Counted from the first letter of the stretch, positions 8,913 through 18,054 are shown. The stretch is DNA of 35,482 bases from Planctomycetaceae bacterium (GCA_021372555.1 JAJFUI010000222.1:1-35482); one strand, 5' to 3'. Notes: generated by a model not told the origin, from the sequence alone. Program-made: numbers and translations.

Positions 8913-9828
8913 GCCAGCACTCTCTCCAAAGGTGGTGACAGTCCCTTGGGCAGCAGCGTCGGGCCATGCCGGTGCATGTTGCACCGTCGAGGATTACTGT
9001 GTTCCTGATCTCCCGCAATTCGCCGGACCATTCCACAATGACCCGTTCGATTCGGCGGAGCACTCGGAATTGGCGGTTGCAGAGCAGAGCCATCTCCGGC
9101 GAGAACCCTAGTCCGCGATTTCGACCGGAACGATCAAGGGTCGATTGGATCTCCTTGCGGCTCTTCACCTGCACCGAGTCACCAGCTTTGAGACCGATGC
9201 CGTCATTAGCCGTCCGTTCAGCGTGGCCAACCAGCACGCCTTGCTCTTTCAGTCCGCAGGCACGCCGCAGTTTGTTGGCGATCAAGAGTGTCAACATGCC
9301 GGTCCAATCGCCGAGACCCATTTCTCTAGCGGAGTAGTCGCTGGCGTATTGCCGGAAGTCCCACCAAGGCAAGATGGACCCGCAGTTTATCAGTTCCGTC
9401 GCCTGGCAACGGTATTTGTCATCCTTCCACGTTGGAAGCTGGGCGACTGCGCTCTCGCACGGAAACGCTCCATTGGCTGTCTGTTCGCCAACGGCCACGG
9501 GCCGCAGCCAAGCATCCTTCCAAAACATCAGGCAATTCATCTGACAGCCGCCATGTGACCGACCGTCGCAACGAACCCCTTGCAGGAGAACGGCATTCCT
9601 GAGTCGAACCACGATGTTGTGGTGGTCAAGAAAGGCTTTCTCCGCCCTCCGATGCACCTGGAAGCGGCATCCGCAATGCGGGACCATTTCAGGCATGAAG
9701 GGTAATCCTTCACACCTGCCCGCCGGGTCCAACGTGGCCAGGATGTCCGCGAGCGGCCGAACCTCGACCCAATCGCCTGGTCGAAAATGGACTCTCTGTG
9801 TATTCATGCTTTCGTTGGCCATTGTCAT
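8896..9828 (-). CDS. Cys-rich protein with two copies of one domain
   Basis: Residues 15-112 and 213-309 of this 310-residue protein are copies of the same domain. Both share a GDxVxV start, an I..TLD..GR..GL.F.PEM block, a Cys (52 and 250), an F.V.RR.E segment, RN.V.L.G, and then Cys-X7-Cys-X3-Cys (87/95/99 and 285/293/297), ending W...WLR. Corresponding cysteines sit at identical spacing. The linker contains YRCQATEL and LPWWDFRQY. Similar single-domain hypothetical proteins occur elsewhere, as I recall, near polysaccharide genes, but I know of no assigned function. The conserved cysteines suggest a bound metal or cluster. There is no signal peptide, so it is probably cytoplasmic. Its ATG overlaps the stop of the CzcC-like gene (ATGA), so it is the last gene of the metal operon. 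Confidence 0.8.
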   Translation of the reverse strand: MTMANESMNTQRVHFRPGDWVEVRPLADILATLDPAGRCEGLPFMPEMVPHCGCRFQVHRRAEKAFLDHHNIVVRLRNAVLLQGVRCDGRSHGGCQMNCLMFWKDAWLRPVAVGEQTANGAFPCESAVAQLPTWKDDKYRCQATELINCGSILPWWDFRQYASDYSAREMGLGDWTGMLTLLIANKLRRACGLKEQGVLVGHAERTANDGIGLKAGDSVQVKSRKEIQSTLDRSGRNRGLGFSPEMALLCNRQFRVLRRIERVIVEWSGELREIRNTVILDGATCTGMARRCCPRDCHHLWRECWLRRVG

Positions 9829-11198
9829 TCCGAGCGACCGGCGGCATCGGTTGCTTGGAGACTGCCGCTCAGGAGGTTGCCCTCGATGGCTGTTGCAGCG
9901 GCACGAAGGTCTCGAAGCGCATCCAGATAGACGAGGTTCGTTTGGAAGTAGGTTCGCTGAGCCATCAGGACGAAAAGGTAGTTGTATTCGCCTTGCCGGT
10001 ATCCCTTGTTGGCCAGATCAAGCGATGTCTGAGCGCTCGGCAGGATGTCGCGGCTGTACTTATCCACCTGATAACGAGCAGTCGTGTATTGCTCGAACAC
10101 GGGAGAGAGTCGCTGCTGCAAATCCAACTGGAGTCTCTGGGCTTCGCCTTGGGCCGCTGTCAGGTCGGCCTGAGCCTGTCGGATGTTTCCCTGGTTGCGG
10201 TTGAACAACGGCAGCGGTACGCCCGCCTGAACGGTGGCCCAGGTGAACTTCGTTGAGTTGTCGTATTGGACGGCCGTCTGCAACTCAATGTTTGGCACGC
10301 GCTGGGCGCATTCACGGTCTACGGCAGCCTGAGCACGAGCAACGCCGGCTCGGGCAGCGGCAAGCTGCGGAGTATCGGCCAGAAGCCGGCAGTAGGTTTC
10401 GTCCCAGGTCAACTCGCATAGACCGTCCCGCGCATCGCCCACCAATCGTTGCGGCGGCATGTTGGCCGAGCCGACAACAGCGGCCAGATTGCGCCAGAAG
10501 GCTGCGTGTCGGTTCTTCGCCCGCTGCACGAGCACCCTCGCGGATTCGGCTTCGATATGAGCTTGAAGGGCATCGGCGCGGGCGACTTCCTTGGCCTTCA
10601 TCAGTGATTCGGTCGCCCTGACGCCCTCTTCGCCGACGCGAAGCAGTTGCTCGGTGAGGTCCACCGTGCATTGGGCGATGAGCACGTCGTAGAAGTTGCG
10701 CCGGACATCAGTCAGCACGCGCTGCCGTTGTGTTTGGCACTCCCACTCGGCCCGCTGAATCTCCTGCGCGAAGACGTTCTGGCCGCGACGAAGCTTTCCG
10801 TTAGTGACGATCTCCTGATTGACGAAGGCACCCTGCTGGCCGGCGTGTCCTTCGTTGCCGATTTCCGCCCCGACATAGCCCGCCACCGGATTTGGGTACA
10901 GCCCGGCCTGGACCCAACGTCCCCGCGCGGCCTCAACGCGGGCAGCCGCTTGGGCCAGCGTCGGATTACATCGCAGAGCCATCTCCTCCAACTCGGGCAG
11001 CGCCATGCCCTGTGGCGGCAGTGCCGGAACCTGCTCCGCTGGCGCAATCGGTTGCGGAGCGGGCGGTTCATTGATCGCAACCCTCGCGGTAGCATCTGGA
11101 AACGTCGCAGCGGACTGCTGCTGGGCCTCGACGGCGATAGCCGCACTGAGACCAGCAGTCAACAGGACCGCAATTGCCATCTGTTGGCTAATTCGCAT
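9825..11198 (-). CDS. CzcC-like TolC-family outer membrane protein
   Basis: This is the outer-membrane component of the second metal efflux system, about 457 residues. I prefer the ATG at 11198, which has AAGGA eight bases upstream; an in-frame ATG three codons earlier (11207) is possible. The start yields a cleavable signal peptide, MRISQQMAIAVLLTAGLSAA followed by IAVEA. After a Pro-rich linker comes the outer membrane efflux fold: LEEMALRCNPTLAQAAARVE, YPNPVAGYVGAEIGNEG, NQEIVTNGKLRRGQNVFAQE, and the second repeat with TWDETYCRLLADTPQLAAAR and NKGYRQGEYNYLFVLMAQRT. Unlike the protein at 2528-4033, there is no lipobox. It follows the pump gene by about 105 bases and overlaps the next gene by four. 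Confidence 0.88.
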   Translation of the reverse strand: MRISQQMAIAVLLTAGLSAAIAVEAQQQSAATFPDATARVAINEPPAPQPIAPAEQVPALPPQGMALPELEEMALRCNPTLAQAAARVEAARGRWVQAGLYPNPVAGYVGAEIGNEGHAGQQGAFVNQEIVTNGKLRRGQNVFAQEIQRAEWECQTQRQRVLTDVRRNFYDVLIAQCTVDLTEQLLRVGEEGVRATESLMKAKEVARADALQAHIEAESARVLVQRAKNRHAAFWRNLAAVVGSANMPPQRLVGDARDGLCELTWDETYCRLLADTPQLAAARAGVARAQAAVDRECAQRVPNIELQTAVQYDNSTKFTWATVQAGVPLPLFNRNQGNIRQAQADLTAAQGEAQRLQLDLQQRLSPVFEQYTTARYQVDKYSRDILPSAQTSLDLANKGYRQGEYNYLFVLMAQRTYFQTNLVYLDALRDLRAAATAIEGNLLSGSLQATDAAGRSE

Positions 11199-11303
11199 AG
11201 TACACATCCTTGTGCAAATGGGCTCCGTTGGAACTGGATGCCCGAGACTTTTATGAACATTACAGTGTCTTTGGCCCGAGCCAGAGCCACAGCGTTGTGG
11301 TGG

Positions 11304-14300
11304 CTACGAGTCGAACTCTTCCGCCATTCGCAGCAAATCGGAAGCCCCGGACTCCGCGCCCTTCCTGTTCTCCTGACTGTGCTCGTACACCCTGCGTCCG
11401 AACTTGTAGAACAGTGCCGGCGTAACGATCTGGTCTAGGAGCGTGGAACTGAGCAAGCCGCCAATCACCACCAGCGCGAGAGGATGGAGTATCTCCTTGC
11501 CGGTCTGACCGGCCCCGAGCGCCAGAGGCACCAGACCGATGGTGGCTGTCATGGCCGTCATCAACACGGGTGCCAGACGTTCAAGGCTGCCGCGAATAAT
11601 CATCTGCTCGCCGAACTCTTCCCCTTCGTATTTCATTAGGTGGATGTAGTGCGAGATCATCATAATGCCGTTGCGGCAGACGACGCCCGTGAGCGTAACG
11701 AAACCGACCCAATGAGCCAACGAGAGCGTCGTCGCGCCGACCCATACGCGGGGCAATTGCCACCATGACGCGGCGGCGATCATTTCCGGCTTGGGCCAGT
11801 TCACCAGCAGGAGAATTACGACTGAGCCGATTGCGGCCAGCGGAATGTTGGCCATTACCTGGATGGCGGCACGCCAAGACCCAAGGCACTTGAACAGGAG
11901 GAGCAAGATTCCGGCCGTCGAGAAGCCTCCCAGCACCAAGAGCCGCACGTTGGCTTCCTTCTTGGCCTCGAACTGGCCGCCGTACTCGATCATATAGCCG
12001 TCCTGGAGCTTCGGCAGAATCTTCTCATTGGCAGCCGCTTGGATGTCGCGGACCACACTGGCCAGGTCGCGGCCCGCCGCGTTGCACTGAACCACGATGC
12101 GCCGGCGGATGTTCTCGCGGTTGATCGTGTTGGGGCCTTTGGTCTTCAGGACTTCGGCGACGGTTCCCAACGCCACGCGGGAGCCGTCCGGCGTGCTGAT
12201 GAGCGTTGCCCGGATGGCATTGATGTCATTGCGGGCTGTCTCGTCGAACCAGACCACGAGGTCAAATGTCCGCTGTTGTTCCAGAACTTGCGAGACGGTT
12301 CTGCCCTGAAACGCGGTCTCAAGTGCTTTGGCAATGTCGGCCGGAGCCAGGTTGTATCGCTTGGCAACGTCACGCTTGATCGTAACCCGCACCTGCGGAA
12401 TGTCCACCTGCGGCTCGATTTGCAGGTCCACGACGCCGGGAATCTTGGCCATCATTTCACCGATGTCCTGTGTGCGATCGCGCAGCTCTTCCATGTCACG
12501 ACCGTACAACTTCACGGCAATCTGTGAGCGGATGCCCGACATCATGTGATCGAGGCGGTGAGAAATGGGCTGGCCGATGTTGAACTTCACGCCGGGCACT
12601 TCGCTCAGGATGTCACGGATGTCGGCCAACACGGCGTCACGGGAACGGCCCGTCTTCTCGACGCCGAGGCGGTACAGCCCCGGAACGCCACGAAAAATGG
12701 CCCGGTGAATGCCTGGCAGGGGACGGTCCGGCTGTTTGATGCGAACGTCAATTTCCGAGAAGTTGACGTTCTCGGCGTGCTCGTCGAGTTCCGCCCGGCC
12801 GGTGCGGCGGGAAACCTGTTCCACTTCGGGCACGCCCTTCAATAGTGCCTCCACGCGGTTGGTGATGCGGTTGGATTCCTCCATGCTCACCCCCGGTGGG
12901 CAGATAGCCGCGATCGTAAGTGTGCCCTCGTTGAACTTAGGCAGAAACTCGCCGCCCATCCACAGGATGCTGACCACCGAGGCGCTTACCAACACAGCGA
13001 CGACGAGTAAGACGGCCGTACTGTGCCTCAAGGCAAACTTCAGGGCGTAGGTGTCAATCCATTTCAACCACCGCAACAAAAAGGGGTCGCTGCGGCGTTC
13101 GAGGAACTTGGCTCTGGGCAGTAGGTAAGCGGCCAGCACGGGGGTGACCGTCAACGACACGACCAGCGAGGCCAGCAGCGTGATGAGATAGGCCAAACCG
13201 AGCGGGGCAAACATCCGCCCCTCTAGTCCCGCCAGCGAGAAGAGGGGAAAGACGACCAGGACGACGATCAGCGTCGCGTAGACGATGCTGTTGCGAACCT
13301 CGCAGGAAGCGAGAAAGATGACTTTGATCGGATTGGCCGGCTGCGGACTGTGGCGATTCTCCTTGAGTCGGCGGTAGATGTTCTCGATGTCAACGATCGA
13401 ATCGTCAACCAGTTCGCCGATGGCGACGGCCAAGCCGCCGAGCGTCATGGTGTTGATGGAAATGCCAAAATAGCGAAACAGCAGCGCCGTAATGATGATC
13501 GAGAGCGGGATGGCAGTGAGCGTAATGAGGCTCGTGCGGAAGTTCCAGAGGAACAGGAACAGCACAATAATGACCCAGATGACTCCGTCGCGGATCGACT
13601 CCTCCACGTTGCCGATCGCTGACTCGATAAAGTCGGCCTGCCGGAATATCTTGCTTTCGATTACCACATCGCGCGGGAGTGTGGCTTGGGTCTCCTTCAG
13701 CAGCGTCTCCACTTTCGCGGTGAGTGCGAGCGTGTCCGCGTTGGGCTGCTTCTGGATCGAGAGCATGACGGCCTGGTGACCGTTGATGCTGCCGTCGCCA
13801 CGGCGGACGGGACCGGCGTAACGCACGTCGGCCACCTGCCGAATGGTGATCGGCACGGGATTGCCAGGACGCACGACGGTCTCGCGGATGTCCTCCAGGC
13901 TTTCGGCTCGCCCGACAATGCGGATCAGAGCCTCCTGGTTCTTCGATAGCAAAAACCCGCCGCCGGTGACGATGTTCGACTTCTCAACGGCTCGGGTCAA
14001 TTCGTCGAGGGTGACATCATGTTGAGAAAGCCGTTCTGGCGAAGTGAGAACCTGATATTGCTTCAACTCACCGCCCATGACGGTTACTTGGGCCACGCCG
14101 GCGATTGCCAAAAGTCGCTGACGCAACACCCAGTCGGCAGTTGTACGAAGCTCCATCGGAGTCGTCTCGCCGGTGGATCGCAATCCCACCAGCATGATCT
14201 CTCCCATGATGGAAGTGATCGGGGCCATCACAGGTCGTGCTTCGGGCGGCATTCGCTCGCTGACCAATTGCAGCTTCTCGGCCACAATTTGGCGGTCGAT

Positions 14301-14612
14301 GTAGATGTCTGTTCCCCACTCGAACTCAACCCACACAATCGACAGACCGATGCCCGACGCCGAGCGGACTCGGCGGACGCCGCTGGCCCCGTTCATGGCC
14401 GACTCGATCGGGAACGTCACCAGAGTCTCCACTTCTTCCGGTGCCAGCCCGTGGGCCTCGGCCATCACCGTGACGGTGGGCCGATTCAAGTCGGGGAACA
14501 CGTCGATCGGCAATTGGGCCGTCTGGTAGCCGCCGTAGAGCACCAAGACAAAGGTGGCAGCCAGAACCAGCAGGCGATTCTTCAGGCAGTAGGCGATAAT
14601 GTGGTTGAGCAT
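11304..14612 (-). CDS. heavy-metal RND pump, CzcA/CusA family, second type
   Basis: This 1102-residue inner-membrane pump opens with MLNHIIAYCLKNRLLVLA and LPIDVFPDLNRPTVTVMAEA. The TM4 segment reads AIGELVDDSIVDIENIYRRL, with Asp403, Asp404, Asp408 and Glu410 available for proton relay. Compared with the pump at 5640-8912, the Cus methionine triad is broken. The first position lies in TLTIAAICPPGVS, the second in VNFSEIDVRI, and only the third region has Met (RLDHMMSGIRSQ). The substrate therefore probably differs from Cu(I)/Ag(I), possibly a divalent metal, but this is inference. The second membrane half carries TLTGVVCRNGIMMISHYIHL and APVLMTAMTATIGLVPLALG. It starts 20 bases after the double-adaptor gene without a strong ribosome binding site, consistent with co-translation. 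Confidence 0.92.
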   Translation of the reverse strand: MLNHIIAYCLKNRLLVLAATFVLVLYGGYQTAQLPIDVFPDLNRPTVTVMAEAHGLAPEEVETLVTFPIESAMNGASGVRRVRSASGIGLSIVWVEFEWGTDIYIDRQIVAEKLQLVSERMPPEARPVMAPITSIMGEIMLVGLRSTGETTPMELRTTADWVLRQRLLAIAGVAQVTVMGGELKQYQVLTSPERLSQHDVTLDELTRAVEKSNIVTGGGFLLSKNQEALIRIVGRAESLEDIRETVVRPGNPVPITIRQVADVRYAGPVRRGDGSINGHQAVMLSIQKQPNADTLALTAKVETLLKETQATLPRDVVIESKIFRQADFIESAIGNVEESIRDGVIWVIIVLFLFLWNFRTSLITLTAIPLSIIITALLFRYFGISINTMTLGGLAVAIGELVDDSIVDIENIYRRLKENRHSPQPANPIKVIFLASCEVRNSIVYATLIVVLVVFPLFSLAGLEGRMFAPLGLAYLITLLASLVVSLTVTPVLAAYLLPRAKFLERRSDPFLLRWLKWIDTYALKFALRHSTAVLLVVAVLVSASVVSILWMGGEFLPKFNEGTLTIAAICPPGVSMEESNRITNRVEALLKGVPEVEQVSRRTGRAELDEHAENVNFSEIDVRIKQPDRPLPGIHRAIFRGVPGLYRLGVEKTGRSRDAVLADIRDILSEVPGVKFNIGQPISHRLDHMMSGIRSQIAVKLYGRDMEELRDRTQDIGEMMAKIPGVVDLQIEPQVDIPQVRVTIKRDVAKRYNLAPADIAKALETAFQGRTVSQVLEQQRTFDLVVWFDETARNDINAIRATLISTPDGSRVALGTVAEVLKTKGPNTINRENIRRRIVVQCNAAGRDLASVVRDIQAAANEKILPKLQDGYMIEYGGQFEAKKEANVRLLVLGGFSTAGILLLLFKCLGSWRAAIQVMANIPLAAIGSVVILLLVNWPKPEMIAAASWWQLPRVWVGATTLSLAHWVGFVTLTGVVCRNGIMMISHYIHLMKYEGEEFGEQMIIRGSLERLAPVLMTAMTATIGLVPLALGAGQTGKEILHPLALVVIGGLLSSTLLDQIVTPALFYKFGRRVYEHSQENRKGAESGASDLLRMAEEFDS

Positions 14613-14632
14613 AAGGCACTCTACAGGCGCGA

Positions 14633-16729
14633 TTAGCGGCTGCTGTGGGTCGTAATGGGTAAGACGGCCTGGGTTGCGTCACGTCGCGCTGTTTGCGCCT
14701 CCGAGGCGGTCTCAGTTGATACTGCCAGTTTCGCCAGCATTCCTTCTTTCAGCCGCAGGTCGGGATTATCCACCTCGACCCAAACAGGCAGCACTCGTTC
14801 GGAAGACTCCAAAGTCGGCGCGGTGCGAACGACCTTGCCGGCAATGGTCAGGTCGGGATAAGCCGAAAACGTTACCCTCGCCTCCTGGCCGACATGCACT
14901 CTCGCAGCATCCCGCTCGAAGACATAACCCTTCGCCCACACCTTCGATAGGTCCTGAACCTCAAACAGTTTGTCTTGCGGTTGAACGACCTGACCGGGCA
15001 CGACATGGAAGCCGACGAGCCAGCCGTCTGCCGGAGCGCGGACAGGGACGGTAGTCACGATCGCCGACGCGGCTCCGGGCGTTGTCAAGTCAATCTGCTC
15101 AAGCTGCTGTAGCTGTTCCTGCGCAAGACCGAGGAAGGTCAACTGGTGTTCCAGGCCGGAGGCATTCTGTTGCAGGACTTCGAGATCGCTTTGCAGTTGC
15201 CACACATATCTCTTGGGCTTGCCGTCGAGATCAGTCAATCGCTCCAGCCGCTTGAGCGACTCTTTGGTCCACCGCATTTTCGCGCGCGTTTGCAGCAACT
15301 CCAATTGAAGGTTCTGCAATTGCAGGCTGTCTATTTCTGCGAGCACCTGACCCGCGCGGACCGGCTGGCTGGGATCGACCAGCAGCTTCGAGAGGCGGCC
15401 TTCCAATCGAGAAGCTGCAAACACTTTGCGGTCCGTCGGCAGTTCCACCGTAGCCTGCGCGACAAGGAGTGCGTTGCTGGCCGCATCGGTCTCAACAGTC
15501 TTATTGCCAATCTTGGCAACCGAACCAGTCTTTACGCGAGCTTTGTGTTCGTTGCCCATTAGCGATGCCAGCAGGTAGTTGCCCACCACAACCACACGGT
15601 CGCCTGGGAAAAGGCCATCGAGAATCTCGACTTGATCTTTGCAGTGCAGGCCCAGCTTGACCGGCTGACTAACGTACTTGCCTTCGCCTCGTTCGACGAG
15701 CACGTAGGTCCCCACGCGGGTCTCAATGAGCGCGTCGGAGGGACAGAATACGGCGTCCTTGGCCACTTGGACCTCGATGTCCACTCGGCCAAACATCCCT
15801 GGCCGCAGCAGCCCCTCGCTGTTGTCCATCGCAATGACGACGGCCTGGGTGCGGGACCGCTGGTCCATCTTCAGACGGATATGGTCGATTTGCCCACGAA
15901 AGTTCCGGCCGGGCAATGCCGCCAGACTCGCCGATACCTCTTGGCCTTTGCGCAAGTGGGCCACCTCGGCCTCCAATACCTCGCCGACAATCCACAGAGT
16001 TGACGAGTCAACCACATGATAAAGATGGTCGGTCGTCTGAACGTTCTGGCCAACACGCACGTCAGCGTGAGTGATGGTGCCGCCCATCGGCGAGACAATC
16101 GAAAGATGGCGTACTGGCTGGCCAGATGCGAGGACTTGCCTCAGCACGTCTTCCTTGAGTCCTAAGGCGGCCAGCTTCTGGCGGGCGATTTCCAATCGAG
16201 CGGACGTTTGTGCGAGCGTCAATCTCGCCTCCAAAAGGTTCTTCCCCGCAATCACGCCTTCTTTGTCCAAAATGGTCCGCTGATCGGCGATCCGCTGTGC
16301 CAGCCGAACCTCGGTGGCGGCTTGCAGCATCTCGGATTGGAGCGACTCCAGGTCGGTGCTGGCGACCCGGGCCAACTCCTGGCCCACCGCAACGGTCTCG
16401 CCTGGCCGGACCAATGCCTGTTCAATCTTGCCGGATACCAACGAGGCAATCATCGCCTGCTGTCGCCACGGTAGTTCGACCCGCGCATTGACGCCCACCA
16501 CGCGGCGAAGATTGGTGAGCGCGATCTTGGCGGTCGTCATCCCGATCGCGTCTCGGCCCTTGGCCGAGATCATGATCTGGTCGCCGACAATCCTCACGCC
16601 CTTCGTGGGCAGTGGGGCGTGGTTCTCGTGCGCACGTAGTGCGCCCGATTGAACCACAATCGTCACGGCGGCTATAAAGACCGGGGCCGCCGCGAGGCGG
16701 CACAGTGGGTTGCGTGCGTAGCGAAGCAT
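14633..16729 (-). CDS. fused double RND periplasmic adaptor, 698 aa
   Basis: The start is ATG at 16729: GAGGAA lies about ten bases upstream and it gives MLRYARNPLCRLAAAPVFIA, a signal peptide or membrane anchor. The frame is open further upstream, but that part is Arg/Thr-rich noise in the shadow of the next gene. Two adaptor units follow each other. Unit 1 has a lipoyl half at 85-130, a helical hairpin to about 205, the second lipoyl half SPMGGTITHADVRVGQNV (213-230), a beta-barrel and a membrane-proximal part to about 400. Unit 2 has a lipoyl half RLEGRLSKLLVDPSQPVRAG (441-460), a hairpin at 470-545, APADGWLVGFHVVPGQVV (565-582) and a barrel ending LKEGMLAKLAVS. Normal adaptors are 350-500 residues with one unit. 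It serves the pump gene 20 bases downstream. Confidence 0.88.
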   Translation of the reverse strand: MLRYARNPLCRLAAAPVFIAAVTIVVQSGALRAHENHAPLPTKGVRIVGDQIMISAKGRDAIGMTTAKIALTNLRRVVGVNARVELPWRQQAMIASLVSGKIEQALVRPGETVAVGQELARVASTDLESLQSEMLQAATEVRLAQRIADQRTILDKEGVIAGKNLLEARLTLAQTSARLEIARQKLAALGLKEDVLRQVLASGQPVRHLSIVSPMGGTITHADVRVGQNVQTTDHLYHVVDSSTLWIVGEVLEAEVAHLRKGQEVSASLAALPGRNFRGQIDHIRLKMDQRSRTQAVVIAMDNSEGLLRPGMFGRVDIEVQVAKDAVFCPSDALIETRVGTYVLVERGEGKYVSQPVKLGLHCKDQVEILDGLFPGDRVVVVGNYLLASLMGNEHKARVKTGSVAKIGNKTVETDAASNALLVAQATVELPTDRKVFAASRLEGRLSKLLVDPSQPVRAGQVLAEIDSLQLQNLQLELLQTRAKMRWTKESLKRLERLTDLDGKPKRYVWQLQSDLEVLQQNASGLEHQLTFLGLAQEQLQQLEQIDLTTPGAASAIVTTVPVRAPADGWLVGFHVVPGQVVQPQDKLFEVQDLSKVWAKGYVFERDAARVHVGQEARVTFSAYPDLTIAGKVVRTAPTLESSERVLPVWVEVDNPDLRLKEGMLAKLAVSTETASEAQTARRDATQAVLPITTHSSR

Positions 16730-16760
16730 GGCGATGATTCCTCGTCGGAAAAAGGTCGAT

Positions 16761-17300
16761 CTACTTGGCCGCTGCGGCCGTTTCCAACCGCCCGATACCC
16801 TCATCCACAGCCTTGGCAACGCTCGGGAAGTCGGGGGTCTTCTTGTTGTCGATGTTGTTGTGAACCTTCTCAAATAGTCCACGAAGCTCCTGCGACGTGG
16901 TGTTGACCGTCTCCCATTGCGACTTGGGCACGTTGCTGTCGCGGGCAATCGACGGCAGCCACTTCAACACGATGTCGAGTTCATCCAAAGAACGATGAGC
17001 CAGGCCGGGCGTTTTCGTGGCCGTATCGCGCTCGATCGAGTCGCGGTACGACTTGATCCGGGCGATGGCATCCTTGAAGTCGGCGGGTTTCTTGACATCG
17101 GCCTCCGTGATGGGCACGTCGTGCGCGTCGTGGCTATGAGCGCCACTCCCGTCTCCGTGGTCGTGAACCTTGTCCGCTTGGGCGTGCTCGCCTTCCTTGC
17201 CGGGGGCGCGCTTCGTCGGTTCGTTCTGGCCACATCCGACGAGATAGCACAGGCTGACGGCGATCAGTAGCGCCTTGGTACTTGCGAAACGAACGATCAT
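16761..17300 (-). CDS. His-rich lipoprotein of the metal efflux operon
   Basis: This 179-residue protein has a lipoprotein signal with hydrophobic core ALLIAVSLCYL and box LVGC, so Cys23 should be lipidated. A His-rich stretch follows between residues 39 and 60 with six His (KVHDHGDGSGAHSHDAHD). The rest is charged and helical: DAIARIKSYRDSIERDTATK, then HRSLDELDIVLKWLPSIA and a C-terminal VAKAVDEGIGRLETAAAAK. It has no enzymatic motif that I recognise. The location and His cluster suggest a periplasmic metal buffer or metal-delivery partner for the double adaptor, whose start lies 31 bases downstream. The role is inferred, not shown by family. Confidence 0.75.
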   Translation of the reverse strand: MIVRFASTKALLIAVSLCYLVGCGQNEPTKRAPGKEGEHAQADKVHDHGDGSGAHSHDAHDVPITEADVKKPADFKDAIARIKSYRDSIERDTATKTPGLAHRSLDELDIVLKWLPSIARDSNVPKSQWETVNTTSQELRGLFEKVHNNIDNKKTPDFPSVAKAVDEGIGRLETAAAAK

Positions 17301-17496
17301 GGAACAATCCTTTCGAGAAATGATGGGGCAACACGCTCTGCGCGCAGCTAGGCGTGAGAGAGTACACGTCTACGATGGAACACCGCTGGAAAACGCCCGG
17401 CAAGCCCTTGGCATGCTCAGACGAAAGCGATACGAGCAAGAGAGAGGCTGGGGATCAGCTCAACTGGACCCCAGAGCGCTCGTGGCGAGCACGGTC

Positions 17497-17967
17497 TCAC
17501 AAGAGAGAGGCCGGGGCAATGCCGGCGCAAAGAGAATGCGACTGCTTCGATTCGCAGACGCAACCTGTGGCGACACCAGCTATGGATGTCAGCCCGGAGT
17601 AGTCAACGGTGACACTCTTTGACAAACTACGAACGCCGTTGGTCGCCGAGATAGCAACAATCGTTTCCGATCCGCACGTTGAATACCCGTGCGAACCGGA
17701 CGATTTATCCGGCATGGAGTGATACGCAATTACTCCCAGCAGCGCGACGCACCCGTGGCGATGTGTGCCCGCAACAGACACGAAGACCTCGCCGTCGTGG
17801 CCGCTGTGAGAACCCGAGTGCGAAAGAGTCCCGAGTCTATCGTGTTGGTGGGAGAGATTCCCGCCGCTATGCTCATGCACGTAGGTCGAAGACGCCGCGG
17901 ATGTTGCCGCGAGCATCCAAGCTGCGAGCAGCCATCGAAAAGCGTTCTTGACCGAGGCTTTCGTCAT
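17497..17967 (-). CDS. secreted His-rich protein, first gene of the metal operon
   Basis: I prefer the ATG at 17967 (GGGA about nine bases upstream) over the in-frame ATG at 17985, which has no ribosome binding site. The 156-residue product begins MTKASVKNAFRWLLAAWMLA with a signal peptide likely cut near ATSAASS. Nine His lie between residues 31 and 71 in HEHSGGNLSHQHDRLGTLSH, SGSHSGHDGE and THRHGC. The later half is Ser/Gly/Cys-rich (GSHGYSTCGSE, ATGCVCESKQSHSLC) with five Cys. It resembles small periplasmic metal-binding proteins that accompany Czc/Cnr systems, but I cannot place it in a family. A promoter with an inverted-repeat operator lies directly upstream. Confidence 0.6.
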   Translation of the reverse strand: MTKASVKNAFRWLLAAWMLAATSAASSTYVHEHSGGNLSHQHDRLGTLSHSGSHSGHDGEVFVSVAGTHRHGCVALLGVIAYHSMPDKSSGSHGYSTCGSETIVAISATNGVRSLSKSVTVDYSGLTSIAGVATGCVCESKQSHSLCAGIAPASLL

Positions 17968-18007
17968 CACCGCAGTTCCCGCCATACGTGCAGTTGGTCA
18001 CCTGACC

Positions 18008-18054
18008 GACGATACAATACCGTCCTATTGTATCGTCTGCGTAGGCTGCATCAA
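18008..18054 (-). promoter_or_regulatory. promoter with overlapping 12-bp inverted-repeat operator
   Basis: The arms GACGATACAATA (18008-18019) and TATTGTATCGTC (18026-18037) are perfect reverse complements around a 6-base spacer. On the minus strand TTGATG (18054-18049) and TACAAT (18032-18027), 16 bases apart, make a plausible -35/-10 pair. The -10 box lies inside one arm, and the other arm covers the expected transcription start. The His-rich gene begins about 40 bases further on. This is the geometry of a repressor operator for the metal operon. The regulator is not identifiable here. Confidence 0.6.

Noticed and set aside
16730-16948. 73-residue N-terminal extension of the double adaptor
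   Set aside because: It is the out-of-frame shadow of the His-rich lipoprotein gene; the true start has its own ribosome binding site and signal peptide.
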